Below, piece after piece: positions 1-8,558 of a DNA stretch of 64,000 nt. The notes beneath the pieces are model-generated. The model did no database searches. It was not told the DNA's origin and was given only the letters and a program-made list of their open reading frames with translations. How positions within the stretch are numbered: the stretch's first letter is position 1; each line of letters begins with the position of its first letter. This stretch comes from Vreelandella neptunia (GTDB lineage Bacteria > Pseudomonadota > Gammaproteobacteria > Pseudomonadales > Halomonadaceae), in assembly GCF_022489065.1 (NCBI RefSeq), contig NZ_JAKVTW010000010.1, positions 1-64,000 on the forward strand, given 5' to 3'. The translations under genes and the position numbers were made by a program.

Positions 1-2
1 AT

Positions 3-1514
3 GAAAGCGAGTTGCTATTTGTGAAACTTCTAGCTCGCTGGATATCGAATGTTCTAACTAACAGTCTTAGCAGCGAGCGCCTCAGCAAGTTAACCGCGCA
101 ACTTCCCGGCGTCACTTATCAATTTCGCCGCTTTGTCGACGGACGCAACACCTTCCCCTTTAGCTCACCGCAAATTCAAGAGCTGTATGGCATAACACCA
201 GCACAGGCCGCTGAGAATGCCACACCCGCCTTTGAACGGATACATCCCGACGACCTAGAAGCCATCCGTGTGTCCATCGAACACTCAGCAAATACACTCT
301 CACACTGGCAGGCGACATACCGTGTTAAGCACGGAGAGAACGCATATCGCTGGATAATGGGCCAAGCCACCCCAGAGCGACTTATGGATGACAGCATCCT
401 GTGGCACGGTTATTTGCAAGATGTGCACGAGCAAGAACAGGCACGCATAGCGTTAGAAAATAACGAAGCCCGCCTACGTGCCCTATTTGAGTTTTCACCC
501 ATAGGCATGGCGCTAAATGATGTTGAAACAGGTCAGTATATCGATTTAAACGACGCATTGATCGCACCGATGGGCTACACCCGCAATGAGTTTCTGGCAT
601 TGAGTTATTGGGATGTCACGCCCAAAACATATCAACCCGAAGAAGAGCAAGCGTTAACCAGTTTGAAGACAACAGGCCGTTATGGGCCTTTCGAGAAAGA
701 GTATATCCGCAAAGATGGCAGCCTCTACCCGGTGCGGCTACAAGGCATGCTCAACCAAGAAAGCAATGGCCGACAAGTGATCTGGTCATTGATTGAAGAC
801 ATCACTGAGCGGCGCAAGCTGGATAAAATGAAAGATCAGTTTATCGCTACCGTTAGCCATGAACTACGCACGCCCCTTACGTCAATAAAAGGCTCACTTG
901 GCCTCTTAAATGGCGGGGCAGCAGGAAAGCTGCCGGATAAAGCACAAGCACTCGTCAGTACTGCCGAACGCAATGCCCAGCGGTTGGCCTTATTGATTAA
1001 CGACTTATTAGATATGGAAAAACTGGTAGCAGGCAAAATGCCTATTAACTTAAGCATGCAGCTGCTGGCCCCACTATTAAATGAAGTCGTTGAATCCATA
1101 CACGGGTATAGCGAACAGCATAATGTACTTATTCAAACGCCTGAAGTTTTGCCTACCGTTCAGGTTAAGGTTGATGGCCCTCGCTTAATACAAGCGCTAG
1201 CTAACCTACTCTCCAATGCCATTAAATTCTCTCCCGAGGGTGAATCCGTCGAGTTAAGCGTCGAATTACATGAAAAAACGGTAGAAATTTCAGTACGCGA
1301 CCATGGCTCGGGGATTAACCCTGCATTTCGCGAAAAACTGTTTCAGCGTTTCTCTCAAGCGGACAGCAGCGATACCCGGAAATTACCTGGCACAGGCCTT
1401 GGCTTGGCGATTAGCCGAGAAATCTGCCAGCAAATGGGGGGAGAAGTTGGCTACCGCGACGCGATAGGCGGTGGAGCCAACTTTTATATTTTATTGCCTA
1501 AGGAAGACCAATAA
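3..1514 (+). CDS. PAS-domain sensor histidine kinase (5' end outside window)
   Basis: The product is probably a cytoplasmic sensor kinase that autophosphorylates on histidine and passes the phosphate to a response regulator. The frame is open to the window edge, so the true start lies upstream; a TTG at 12 is only the first possible start inside the window. Numbering from that TTG, a PAS fold lies at about 35-140, a second PAS/PAC at about 150-268 ending in the typical DITERR, then HisKA with SHELRTPLTS (phospho-acceptor His283), and a HATPase with N-box NLLSNAIKFS near 400 and G-box GTGLGLAIS near 460. No receiver domain follows. The stop overlaps the start of the next kinase (TAATG), so the two are co-translated. 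The HisKA and HATPase segments of the two kinases are very alike, which suggests duplication. The signal sensed is unknown. Confidence 0.85.
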   Translation, partial: ESELLFVKLLARWISNVLTNSLSSERLSKLTAQLPGVTYQFRRFVDGRNTFPFSSPQIQELYGITPAQAAENATPAFERIHPDDLEAIRVSIEHSANTLSHWQATYRVKHGENAYRWIMGQATPERLMDDSILWHGYLQDVHEQEQARIALENNEARLRALFEFSPIGMALNDVETGQYIDLNDALIAPMGYTRNEFLALSYWDVTPKTYQPEEEQALTSLKTTGRYGPFEKEYIRKDGSLYPVRLQGMLNQESNGRQVIWSLIEDITERRKLDKMKDQFIATVSHELRTPLTSIKGSLGLLNGGAAGKLPDKAQALVSTAERNAQRLALLINDLLDMEKLVAGKMPINLSMQLLAPLLNEVVESIHGYSEQHNVLIQTPEVLPTVQVKVDGPRLIQALANLLSNAIKFSPEGESVELSVELHEKTVEISVRDHGSGINPAFREKLFQRFSQADSSDTRKLPGTGLGLAISREICQQMGGEVGYRDAIGGGANFYILLPKEDQ

Positions 1515-4507
1515 TGAAAGTCCCGCTAAGCGTTCGTATTGTGCTACTTGTGCTGATCACAAGCGGGATTTTAGTGGGGGGAATTGTGCTGACTGTTCAG
1601 AAGTTGTTGGTAAGCAACTACGAAACCATCGTGGCAGAGCGCGAATCCGCCGAAATAAACCGCTTAGCTTCTGAACTTGAATTATCTCAGCAGCAGCGGA
1701 TTTTGGGCTTGGAGTCATTCGCACTGCGCTTAGTTACCGATGCAGGTCAACTACGCAGCGACCAAGAGCTGCAATCGCTATTGCAGCAGCCTTCTGTCGC
1801 CAGCGAGCTATTCCCTGATGGTTTGCTTGTGTTTAATGCTGGTGTCACGGCTATCGCAGAAAGCCGTCCTGTTCCAGGGCGTTTAGGGGCTAACTATTCC
1901 GACCGATTTCACTTTCAACTTGCCAGACAAACCAAAGAGTCAGTGATTTCCGAGCCGATTATGGGACGTACCACTGGGGTACCGCTGATTTCATACTTAC
2001 AACCGATTTTGTCTTCCAATAACGAAATTATTGGCTATGCCAGCGGAATACTGGATCTCGCAAAGACGCCGCTACTTGCTTCGCAGAACTTAACCGAAAC
2101 CGAATCTAGTACAACAACCATAGTTATTGACCCGCGACACCGCCTGTTTGTATCCATGCGGGAACGCTTTGACGCGCCCCAGCCCCTGCCGGATGAGGGC
2201 ACTGACGCGTTAGTAGACGCCGCACTATCACTAAGCCCCGCAGGCACGGTGGTTGAGTATCAGCAGCAGCGCTATATCGTTGCCAGCCAACAGCTGGACT
2301 CAGTGGGCTGGATTGTGCTGCGCGCGCTGCCTTACAACGAGGCCATTGCCCCGGCCCAAGCCTCCTTCCGGCAATTTTTATTCATCGCACTGATAGCCAT
2401 GGCACTGGTGGGGTTAATAGGGGCATGGGTGGCGAGAAGCCTAATGCGCCCATTAGAAAAAATGACTCGCCGCATTGATAGCATGGCCGACAATTCACGC
2501 TTTGATAGTGATTTTCAGGAACAGGGTGGCCCCGAAGTAGCCGCGCTGGCGCGCGCCATGAACCGCTTAGCCAATGAGCGGAAATCCGCAGAGATCGCTA
2601 TTCATGAAGCTGAACGTTTTTTATACGGCGTGCTTGAAGCGGCTTCTGAAGTCTCCATTATCGCAACTGACAGTGCCGGCATCATCACAGCCTTTAATAA
2701 AGGTGCTGAGAATATGCTGGGTTATAGCAAAGAAGACATGGTGGGCAAACAAACGCCTGCCATGTTGCATTTGAAGAGTGAGCTAGATGTCAGGGCAGCC
2801 CAGTTAAGTGCTGAGTTAAAACGCCCTGTTGAAGGTTTTAAAGTGTTTGTGGAAAAAGCCGAACACCAAGGCTCAGAGACCCGGGGGTGGACGTACGTTC
2901 ATAAGGATGGTCATTATGTACCCATTTCGCTGGTGGTTACCCCGATGAGAGATAGTGCCGGTAAAACTATCGGTTACTTAGGTATTGGTGAGGATATTAC
3001 CGAGCGACAACGTGCTGAAAAGTTAAAAAATGAGTTTATATCGACTGTTAGCCATGAACTTCGCACTCCCCTTACCTCTATATCTGGAGCGCTGGGGTTA
3101 ATGGTCGGCGGCGCATTTGGTGAGTTGCCCGAAAAAGCGCAAAAACTACTGACGACGGCCCACCGCAACAGCAAGCGTTTGGCTCTCTTGATTAATGATT
3201 TACTGGACATCGAAAAGATCGCGGCCGGTAAGCTGCATTTTGATATGCAGCGGCAACCTCTATTACCGCTGGTTGAACAAGCGTTAGACTCTAACCGCCA
3301 TTACAGTAGTGACAGAGGCGTAACGCTTACCTTGGATTACAATGCCCCAGGTGCGCTTGTGAATGTTGACCAGCAGCGTTTGATGCAGGTGCTCGCCAAT
3401 TTATTATCCAACGCGATTAAGTTCTCACCCGATGGGGGCGAGGTAATACTTAGGGCTGTTACGTCAGACAATAAGCTGATCGTCAGTGTTATTGATAGCG
3501 GCCCCGGCATTGCCGAGTCATTTTACAGTCAAATTTTTCAGCGATTTGCCCAAGCCGACTCGTCTGACACTCGTGCCAAAGATGGCACGGGTCTTGGGCT
3601 AGCCATTACGCGAGAACTAGTAGAACAGATGGGCGGCCGCATTGGTTTCGAATCCACCAAAGGAAAGGGGTCGCGCTTCTTCTTTGAACTACCCTTAATA
3701 CAAACGGCGGCTAACACCTCTCTACAGGCCTTATTGACCTCTGACCAGCACCCAGCTCCCCATATTTTAGTGGTTGAAGATGATAGAGATGTAGCTAACT
3801 TACTCAGCATTATGCTCAGTGAAGCGGGCTATCAAGTCGATATCGCCTATAGCGGCTCAGAAGCATTAACCAGATTGCAACAAGCGCATTATGACCTGAT
3901 TAGCCTAGACTTGATGCTACCCGACATCAGTGGGCTAAATATTATCCGTATACTGCGCGAGCAGCCCAATACCGCTGACCTACCGATAGTCGTGGTCTCC
4001 GCTAAGGTAGAACAGGGTCGTTTAGCCATCAACGGCGATGCTACCAACATTGACTGGTTAGCCAAGCCTATTGACCAACATCAGTTAATAGATATGGTTA
4101 AGCGAAAACTATCGACCCAACACGAACAATACCTCCGGGTACTGCATGTTGAAGATGACCTCGACTTACATGAAGTCGTATCCGCCATGGCTGGAGATTG
4201 TTTTACGTTTGAGGCAGCACATACCCTTAAAGATGCGCAAGTACGTTTAAAACAGCAGACATTTGACGTCGTGCTGCTTGATATAGGACTGCCTGATGGA
4301 TCAGGGTGGGAGCTAGTGCCTCAGATCCGCGCTTGCCAGCCTGACGCAAAAGTAGTCATTTTATCGGGAGCCGATATGACTCACCAACAACATGACCAAG
4401 TTGAAGCCGTTTTGCTTAAATCTCGTTTGTCGACAGAGACGCTGATTGATGGCATCAATGCACGTATTCAAGAATCTCGTTCAACCAGAAGCACGTTCAA
4501 AAAATAG
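1514..4507 (+). CDS. Hybrid sensor histidine kinase: sensor-HAMP-PAS-HisKA-HATPase-REC-REC
   Basis: A 997-residue membrane hybrid kinase. A transmembrane segment at about 8-30 and another at about 287-308 bracket a roughly 250-residue extracytoplasmic Cache-like sensor. HAMP follows (about 309-360), then PAS/PAC (about 368-497, ending DITERQ), HisKA with SHELRTPLTS (His514), HATPase (NLLSNAIKFS near 629, GTGLGLAIT after it), and two receiver domains with phospho-acceptor aspartates at about 799 (LDLMLPD) and 923 (LLDIGLPD). There is no HPt domain or DNA-binding output, so phosphate must go to a separate partner or the receivers act by contact. It is translationally coupled to the upstream kinase. 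It ends 18 bp from a convergent LysE-type gene. Architecture is clear; ligand and partner are not identifiable here. Confidence 0.9.
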   Translation: MKVPLSVRIVLLVLITSGILVGGIVLTVQKLLVSNYETIVAERESAEINRLASELELSQQQRILGLESFALRLVTDAGQLRSDQELQSLLQQPSVASELFPDGLLVFNAGVTAIAESRPVPGRLGANYSDRFHFQLARQTKESVISEPIMGRTTGVPLISYLQPILSSNNEIIGYASGILDLAKTPLLASQNLTETESSTTTIVIDPRHRLFVSMRERFDAPQPLPDEGTDALVDAALSLSPAGTVVEYQQQRYIVASQQLDSVGWIVLRALPYNEAIAPAQASFRQFLFIALIAMALVGLIGAWVARSLMRPLEKMTRRIDSMADNSRFDSDFQEQGGPEVAALARAMNRLANERKSAEIAIHEAERFLYGVLEAASEVSIIATDSAGIITAFNKGAENMLGYSKEDMVGKQTPAMLHLKSELDVRAAQLSAELKRPVEGFKVFVEKAEHQGSETRGWTYVHKDGHYVPISLVVTPMRDSAGKTIGYLGIGEDITERQRAEKLKNEFISTVSHELRTPLTSISGALGLMVGGAFGELPEKAQKLLTTAHRNSKRLALLINDLLDIEKIAAGKLHFDMQRQPLLPLVEQALDSNRHYSSDRGVTLTLDYNAPGALVNVDQQRLMQVLANLLSNAIKFSPDGGEVILRAVTSDNKLIVSVIDSGPGIAESFYSQIFQRFAQADSSDTRAKDGTGLGLAITRELVEQMGGRIGFESTKGKGSRFFFELPLIQTAANTSLQALLTSDQHPAPHILVVEDDRDVANLLSIMLSEAGYQVDIAYSGSEALTRLQQAHYDLISLDLMLPDISGLNIIRILREQPNTADLPIVVVSAKVEQGRLAINGDATNIDWLAKPIDQHQLIDMVKRKLSTQHEQYLRVLHVEDDLDLHEVVSAMAGDCFTFEAAHTLKDAQVRLKQQTFDVVLLDIGLPDGSGWELVPQIRACQPDAKVVILSGADMTHQQHDQVEAVLLKSRLSTETLIDGINARIQESRSTRSTFKK

Positions 4508-4525
4508 CCAGTCATTCTCTTCTGA

Positions 4526-5137
4526 CTAAGCTCTGAGCGGCAGCGCGGCACCAATGGCAACAAAGATGCCGCCGCAGGTGCGGTTGAATCCTCGGCCCAC
4601 GCGTTTTAACCAGTGACGGATGCGGTTGGCCATATTGGCGAGCAAGCCTTCCACTAAACATTCGATAGTCACGAAAGTGCCTGCCAGCACGAAAAACTGC
4701 AGCATCAAGCTGCCCTGGGGGTCGATAAACTGTGGTAAGAAGGCGCTGAAAAACAGCAACACTTTGGGGTTAGTAATTGAGGCCAATACGCCCTGTCGAT
4801 ATAGGTGCCACACACTCGTTTGGCTTACACTCATATCAATCTCACCGGTAATCGGTGGTGAACGCCATACTTGAATCCCCAGCCAAATCAGATAGGCCCC
4901 GCCGACCCATTTCAGCACCGTTAGCCATACCACCGATGACTTAAGCAGCGCTCCAATGCCAAACATGCACAAGGCAATAATCAGCATAAATCCGGTTGCA
5001 CCACCGACAATGGTAAACAAGGTTTTACGGCTGCCATGCATGGCGCCATGGGTCAGCGCCAACAGGCCATTTGGCCCTGGCGAGAGCGATAGGCCAATGC
5101 AGGCGATAAAATATAAAAGCCAAGTGTCTAACAGCAT
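4526..5137 (-). CDS. LysE/RhtB family amino-acid exporter
   Basis: A 203-residue inner-membrane protein with about six hydrophobic segments. The N-terminal region has the family signature SPGPNGLLALTHGAMHG followed by a glycine-rich second helix (GGATGFM). The segment KWVGGAYLIWLGIQVWRS is the third-helix block seen throughout the RhtB branch. Length is typical (about 200-210). Members export amino acids such as lysine, threonine or homoserine lactone, but the substrate cannot be read from sequence. It stands alone: a strong hairpin at 5229-5266 separates it from luxS upstream, so it probably has its own promoter in the short gap before 5137. Confidence 0.85.
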   Translation of the reverse strand: MLLDTWLLYFIACIGLSLSPGPNGLLALTHGAMHGSRKTLFTIVGGATGFMLIIALCMFGIGALLKSSVVWLTVLKWVGGAYLIWLGIQVWRSPPITGEIDMSVSQTSVWHLYRQGVLASITNPKVLLFFSAFLPQFIDPQGSLMLQFFVLAGTFVTIECLVEGLLANMANRIRHWLKRVGRGFNRTCGGIFVAIGAALPLRA

Positions 5138-5228
5138 CTTACTTAATGCCTCACCCGTGGAAAATGCGCGCGCAGTGCCAGCATGTCACCGTTGGTTGGC
5201 GTTTTCCATTCGATAATGCACAGACAAT

Positions 5229-5266
5229 AAAACGCCTCCTGGGTGACGTATCCCCAGGAGGCGTTT
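5229..5266 (-). terminator. Hairpin terminator downstream of luxS
   Basis: A near-perfect inverted repeat lies between luxS and the LysE-type gene: AACGCCTCCTGGG at about 5231-5243 pairs with CCCAGGAGGCGTT at about 5253-5265 around a 9-nt loop. Read on the minus strand, the stem is followed by TTATTGT, a weak U-rich tract. It fits an intrinsic terminator for the luxS transcript. Confidence 0.75.
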
Positions 5267-5308
5267 GGCTTACTACGTTCGTGCGTCGTTCATGCGGTTA
5301 CATAACGC

Positions 5309-5776
5309 TTAAGCGAAGACTTCAGTCCACTCGTTGCGCTTGGCCAGCAAATTGAGGGCTAGTTCCTGGGCGCCTTCCAAGCTATGGCTGGCGGCCCAGC
5401 CGCACTGCATTTCGTTGCAGGCGGGCACTTCGGTGGCGACGAGAACATCGTTCAGCGTCTGTTCGATGATAGTGATCACGTCATCATAGTCGTCGTGATT
5501 GATCATCGCGATATAGAAGCCGGTCTGGCAGCCCATCGGGCTGATATCGACCACTTTATCGGTATGGTTGCGGGAAAGCTCAGCCATCAAATGCTCAAGA
5601 GAGTGCAGCGCGGGCATCTCCATGTGCTCTTTGTTGGGCTGGCAGATCCGCAGATCATATTTGTGAATGCGGTCGCCGTTCTGGCCTTCTTTGATATCGG
5701 CTAAACGTACGTACGGGGCTTTGACCTTGGTGTGATCCAGGTTAAAGCTTTCGACGTTCATCTTTTTATCGGTCAT
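5309..5776 (-). CDS. luxS: S-ribosylhomocysteine lyase LuxS
   Basis: Cleaves S-ribosylhomocysteine to homocysteine and the AI-2 precursor DPD in the activated methyl cycle; cytoplasmic metalloenzyme. Family hallmarks are present: the metal-binding HSLEH (His58, Glu61, His62), catalytic Cys83 in SPMGCQTGF, and the third metal ligand Cys125 in MQCGW. The length (155 residues) is shorter than the roughly 171 of enteric LuxS. Wording such as [18 protein letters not shown] is closer, from memory, to the Helicobacter/Campylobacter-type LuxS than to the enteric/Vibrio type. The start at 5776 has an excellent AAAAGGAG Shine-Dalgarno. The ABM-domain gene lies 59 bp upstream in the same direction; a strong terminator follows. 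No pfs or metE partner gene is seen nearby. Confidence 0.95.
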   Translation of the reverse strand: MTDKKMNVESFNLDHTKVKAPYVRLADIKEGQNGDRIHKYDLRICQPNKEHMEMPALHSLEHLMAELSRNHTDKVVDISPMGCQTGFYIAMINHDDYDDVITIIEQTLNDVLVATEVPACNEMQCGWAASHSLEGAQELALNLLAKRNEWTEVFA

Positions 5777-5835
5777 GTTGGCTCCTTTTCCGTTCAGCTT
5801 CTGTTTAGCTCGTTGGCCTATTCTACACGCTTGGG

Positions 5836-6183
5836 TTATACCTTGGGCGCGTCAAAATTCCATGGCTCATCGGTGTAAACGCACACGTTAGCATCTTCGA
5901 TATCGCCATCGGGTGACTCAACGTGCTTGGCGAAGAAGTCTTGAATCTCTTTGCGCTGGCAGTGCGCTTCGAACTCTTCACGGCTGGCCCAAATCTCGTG
6001 AAAAACGATTGGATAACTGGTGCCTTGAGCGAAAGGATTATCGATCTGACGCGTGACCGTATAGTGAACGCACGCATCTTCGCGGTGGGTATTTGGCTCT
6101 AATGACTGAAGCGCTTTAAACACCGCTTCTTCTTTACCTGGTTTGGGTTTAAAGCCAGCAACACAGTAAATTTTTTCTGACAT
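5836..6183 (-). CDS. Antibiotic biosynthesis monooxygenase (ABM)-domain protein
   Basis: A 115-residue soluble protein with one ABM ferredoxin-like fold. It opens with [15 protein letters not shown], has a central [11 protein letters not shown] strand pair, and then [24 protein letters not shown], the usual W..eafeaH..s...f block of YgiN-like quinol monooxygenases. ABM proteins are small dimers acting on quinols, heme or other aromatics; the substrate here is unknown. It sits between a haloacid dehalogenase gene (61 bp upstream) and luxS (59 bp downstream), all on the minus strand, so the three could share a transcript. That arrangement gives no firm functional clue. Confidence 0.75.
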   Translation of the reverse strand: MSEKIYCVAGFKPKPGKEEAVFKALQSLEPNTHREDACVHYTVTRQIDNPFAQGTSYPIVFHEIWASREEFEAHCQRKEIQDFFAKHVESPDGDIEDANVCVYTDEPWNFDAPKV

Positions 6184-6244
6184 TTCTATATCCTAAATCG
6201 TTTAGCGTGCGTCATTATGCGCTGTCATGTGGCTGGTTGACAGT

Positions 6245-6922
6245 CTAGCGGATAATGCGTTCAGCCAATGCTTCTAGATCGGTGACCGTCATATCAGGCT
6301 CAATACCCCATGGGTCGAAAGGTGCATCCGACCTGCGCCGTATCCAGGCGCTGCGTAACCCGGCATGGGTGGCGCCAATCACATCGAAGGGATTGCTGGA
6401 TATTAGCCAGGTTTGCTCGGGGCGGGTCTCTAATCGCGTGCGCAAATGGGAATATACGGCGGGGTCCGGTTTAAAGCGCTTTACTTCATCCGCGCTGATA
6501 ATGTCATCCATATGGCTTTCAACCCCCGCTCGAGTTAGTAGCTTAGTCACAGCATCAGCCGTGCCATTGGAAAACGCCACGCAGCGGATACCCGCATCGC
6601 GCAGTTGGTCGAGCGCAGGCACTACATCGTCAAACGCGGGTAGCTCGCCGTACACCGCCATCAAATGGTCGTGATCGTTATCAGCAAGCCCTGTTTGTAG
6701 CGCCCGATCAACAAACACCAGCGCCTCTCGGGTACACTCAGAAAAGGGAACATAGGCGCCCATTACTCCATGGCGAAAACTGTATTCGAGCTGCTTATCG
6801 CGCCAGCGGCGGGCGAACTCGCCTGCTTTAGAAGCATCCTTCAAGCGTCGTTCTAGCTCAACCGTGACTCCCTGGGTATCAATCAGCGTGCCGTATACAT
6901 CAAAGGCTAATACCGGTTGCAT
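6245..6922 (-). CDS. Haloacid dehalogenase, type II
   Basis: A 225-residue HAD-superfamily hydrolase. It opens with FDVYGTLID, where Asp8 is the nucleophile. FSNGTADAV is motif II, FKPDPAVY carries the motif III lysine, and SSNPFDVIGATHAG is the variant of SSNxxDxxGA that marks L-2-haloacid dehalogenases. The cap segment KQLEYSFRHGVMGAY matches the QLEYTWLRSLM block of the type II group, with the arginine retained. The substrate is likely a short 2-halo acid or related carboxylate, but many homologues have unknown natural substrates. The gene is followed at 61 bp by the ABM gene. No strong terminator lies between them. Confidence 0.85.
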   Translation of the reverse strand: MQPVLAFDVYGTLIDTQGVTVELERRLKDASKAGEFARRWRDKQLEYSFRHGVMGAYVPFSECTREALVFVDRALQTGLADNDHDHLMAVYGELPAFDDVVPALDQLRDAGIRCVAFSNGTADAVTKLLTRAGVESHMDDIISADEVKRFKPDPAVYSHLRTRLETRPEQTWLISSNPFDVIGATHAGLRSAWIRRRSDAPFDPWGIEPDMTVTDLEALAERIIR

Positions 6923-6995
6923 CGTTGGCTACTCCTTGACTATCGAATGGCTTACAGCTGAATTCAGCATAAGGGTCTTAAGCATAGCTGGCCCC

Positions 6996-7034
6996 TTCAA
7001 AAACAAAAACGCCGCTGTACATGGCAGCGGCGTT
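6996..7034 (-). terminator. Intrinsic terminator after doeD
   Basis: Stem AACGCCGCTG (7008-7017) pairs with CAGCGGCGTT (7025-7034) around a 7-nt loop. On the minus strand it is followed directly by TTTGTTTTTG, a clear U-rich run. It lies 20 bp past the doeD stop codon and is a textbook rho-independent terminator. Confidence 0.85.
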
Positions 7035-7054
7035 GAAGAGGCTATACCGAGCTA

Positions 7055-8488
7055 TCAGACGGTAAACGCAGCCTCTTGATGGCCGGTTTTTAAATCACCG
7101 GAGCGCACCAGTTCATCGGTGATACGGTCAATCGCTCGCTTGGCGCGGCCAACCATCTCATCCACTTCACCACGGTTAATGGTCAGTGGCGGCGCGAAGC
7201 CGAGAATGTCGCCTTGGGGCATAGCGCGGGCAATCAGGTTCTCTTCCATGGCTGCAGCAGCCACACGTGGGCCAACTTTTAGTGCAGGGTCAAAGTGCAG
7301 ACGCTGATTGGCATCTGGCGAGAACTCCAGCGCCGCCATCAGACCAACACCGCGAACGTCGCCTAGCAGCGGATGGCCTTCGAAGTTAGTCTTCAACTGC
7401 TGCTGAAAATAGGCACCGGTTTCAGCGGCATTGCCCACCAGGTTTTCACGCTCGATAATATCCAGGTTAGCAAGCCCTGCCGCACAGCCCAGCGCGTGGC
7501 CTGAATAAGTCCAGCCGTGGCCGATGGGGCCGTATTCACCAGTGCCCTGCTCCAGCACTTGCCAGACTTTCTCACCCACAATCACGCCAGAAAGCGGTTG
7601 ATAAGCACTGGTTAAGCCTTTGGCGATGGTGACCAAGTCAGGCTTCATGTTGTAGTGATGGCTGCCGAAATCGGAGCCGGTACGGCCAAAGCCGCATACC
7701 ACTTCATCGGCAATTAGCAGCACATCGTACTTCGCCAGTACGGATTGAATCGCATCCCAGTAACCTTCCGGCGGCGGCACGATACCACCGGTCCCCAGCA
7801 CCGGCTCACCGATAAAGGCGGCCACAGTATCCGGGCCCTCTTCCAGAATCATCGCTTCCAGCTTGTCGGCGCAGTAAGCAGAGAACTCAAGCTCGGTCAT
7901 GCCATGCTGTTCGGCGGCGCGCAGGTAGTAGTGCGGCGCTTCGGTGTGGCGAATGGTATCAATCGGCAGATCGAAGTGGTCATGGAACGCTTTCAGGCCG
8001 GTCAGCGAGCCAGAGGCGATGCCTGAACCGTGATAGCCGCGCATGCGTGAGATGACTTTTTTCTTCTGCGGGCGGCCGAGCACATTGTTGTAGTAGCGCA
8101 CAATCTTGAGCTGGGTTTCATTGGCGTCTGAACCGGACATGCCGTAGTAGACCTTCGACATGTTCATGCCAGCGATTTTCAGAATACGCTCGGAAAGCTC
8201 AATCTGCGGCTCGTTGGAGTGGCCTACGTAGGTGTGGTAGTAGGAAAGCTCTAGCGCTTGCTTATAGATCGCTTCAGCGACTTCGGTGCGACCGTAGCCG
8301 ATATTAACGCAGTAAAGCCCAGCGAAGCCGTCGATAAACTCACGGCCATCCTTATCCACGATGTTGATGCCTTTACCGCCGGTAATAACGCGGCCTGGTG
8401 AATCGCCGTGGGCGAAATCACGCAGATGGGTAGAGGCGTGGAAAGTGACTTTACGGTCGCGTTCGATCAGATCCTGATGCAAGCTCAT
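7055..8488 (-). CDS. doeD: Class III aminotransferase, L-2,4-diaminobutyrate transaminase (DoeD)
   Basis: A PLP enzyme of fold type I, class III. In ectoine catabolism DoeD converts L-2,4-diaminobutyrate to aspartate-semialdehyde. The PLP lysine is Lys290 in IAKGLTSAYQPLSG; LIADEVVCGFGRTG is the class III cofactor-aspartate block and EPVLGTGG follows the family pattern. I place the start at ATG 8488 (MSLHQDLIER), which has an AGAGAGAA Shine-Dalgarno; the open frame extends to 8650 but that part overlaps doeC. The length is then 477 residues, normal for the family. doeC lies 70 bp upstream with a hairpin between. The specific role is inferred from the neighbouring doe genes; other omega-transaminases look alike. 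Confidence 0.85.
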   Translation of the reverse strand: MSLHQDLIERDRKVTFHASTHLRDFAHGDSPGRVITGGKGINIVDKDGREFIDGFAGLYCVNIGYGRTEVAEAIYKQALELSYYHTYVGHSNEPQIELSERILKIAGMNMSKVYYGMSGSDANETQLKIVRYYNNVLGRPQKKKVISRMRGYHGSGIASGSLTGLKAFHDHFDLPIDTIRHTEAPHYYLRAAEQHGMTELEFSAYCADKLEAMILEEGPDTVAAFIGEPVLGTGGIVPPPEGYWDAIQSVLAKYDVLLIADEVVCGFGRTGSDFGSHHYNMKPDLVTIAKGLTSAYQPLSGVIVGEKVWQVLEQGTGEYGPIGHGWTYSGHALGCAAGLANLDIIERENLVGNAAETGAYFQQQLKTNFEGHPLLGDVRGVGLMAALEFSPDANQRLHFDPALKVGPRVAAAAMEENLIARAMPQGDILGFAPPLTINRGEVDEMVGRAKRAIDRITDELVRSGDLKTGHQEAAFTV

Positions 8489-8510
8489 AGCGTTCTCTCT
8501 ATACGGTAAA

Positions 8511-8530
8511 CCTCCCCAGCGTTGGGGAGG
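8511..8530 (-). promoter_or_regulatory. Hairpin in the doeC-doeD gap
   Basis: A perfect 7-bp stem, CCTCCCC (8511-8517) with GGGGAGG (8524-8530), encloses a 6-nt loop. It lies between the doeC stop and the doeD Shine-Dalgarno. On the minus strand only a short TTTA follows, so it may be a leaky terminator, an mRNA-processing or stability element rather than a full stop. A longer T-rich stretch follows on the plus strand, where no gene ends. Confidence 0.5.
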
Positions 8531-8558
8531 GTGTTTTAAATTATTTTCGACTTGGCGA

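Noticed and set aside
6222..6243. CTGTCA/TGACAG inverted repeat after the haloacid dehalogenase as a terminator
   Set aside because: Only 6 bp with a 10-nt loop and no U-tract; too weak to call.
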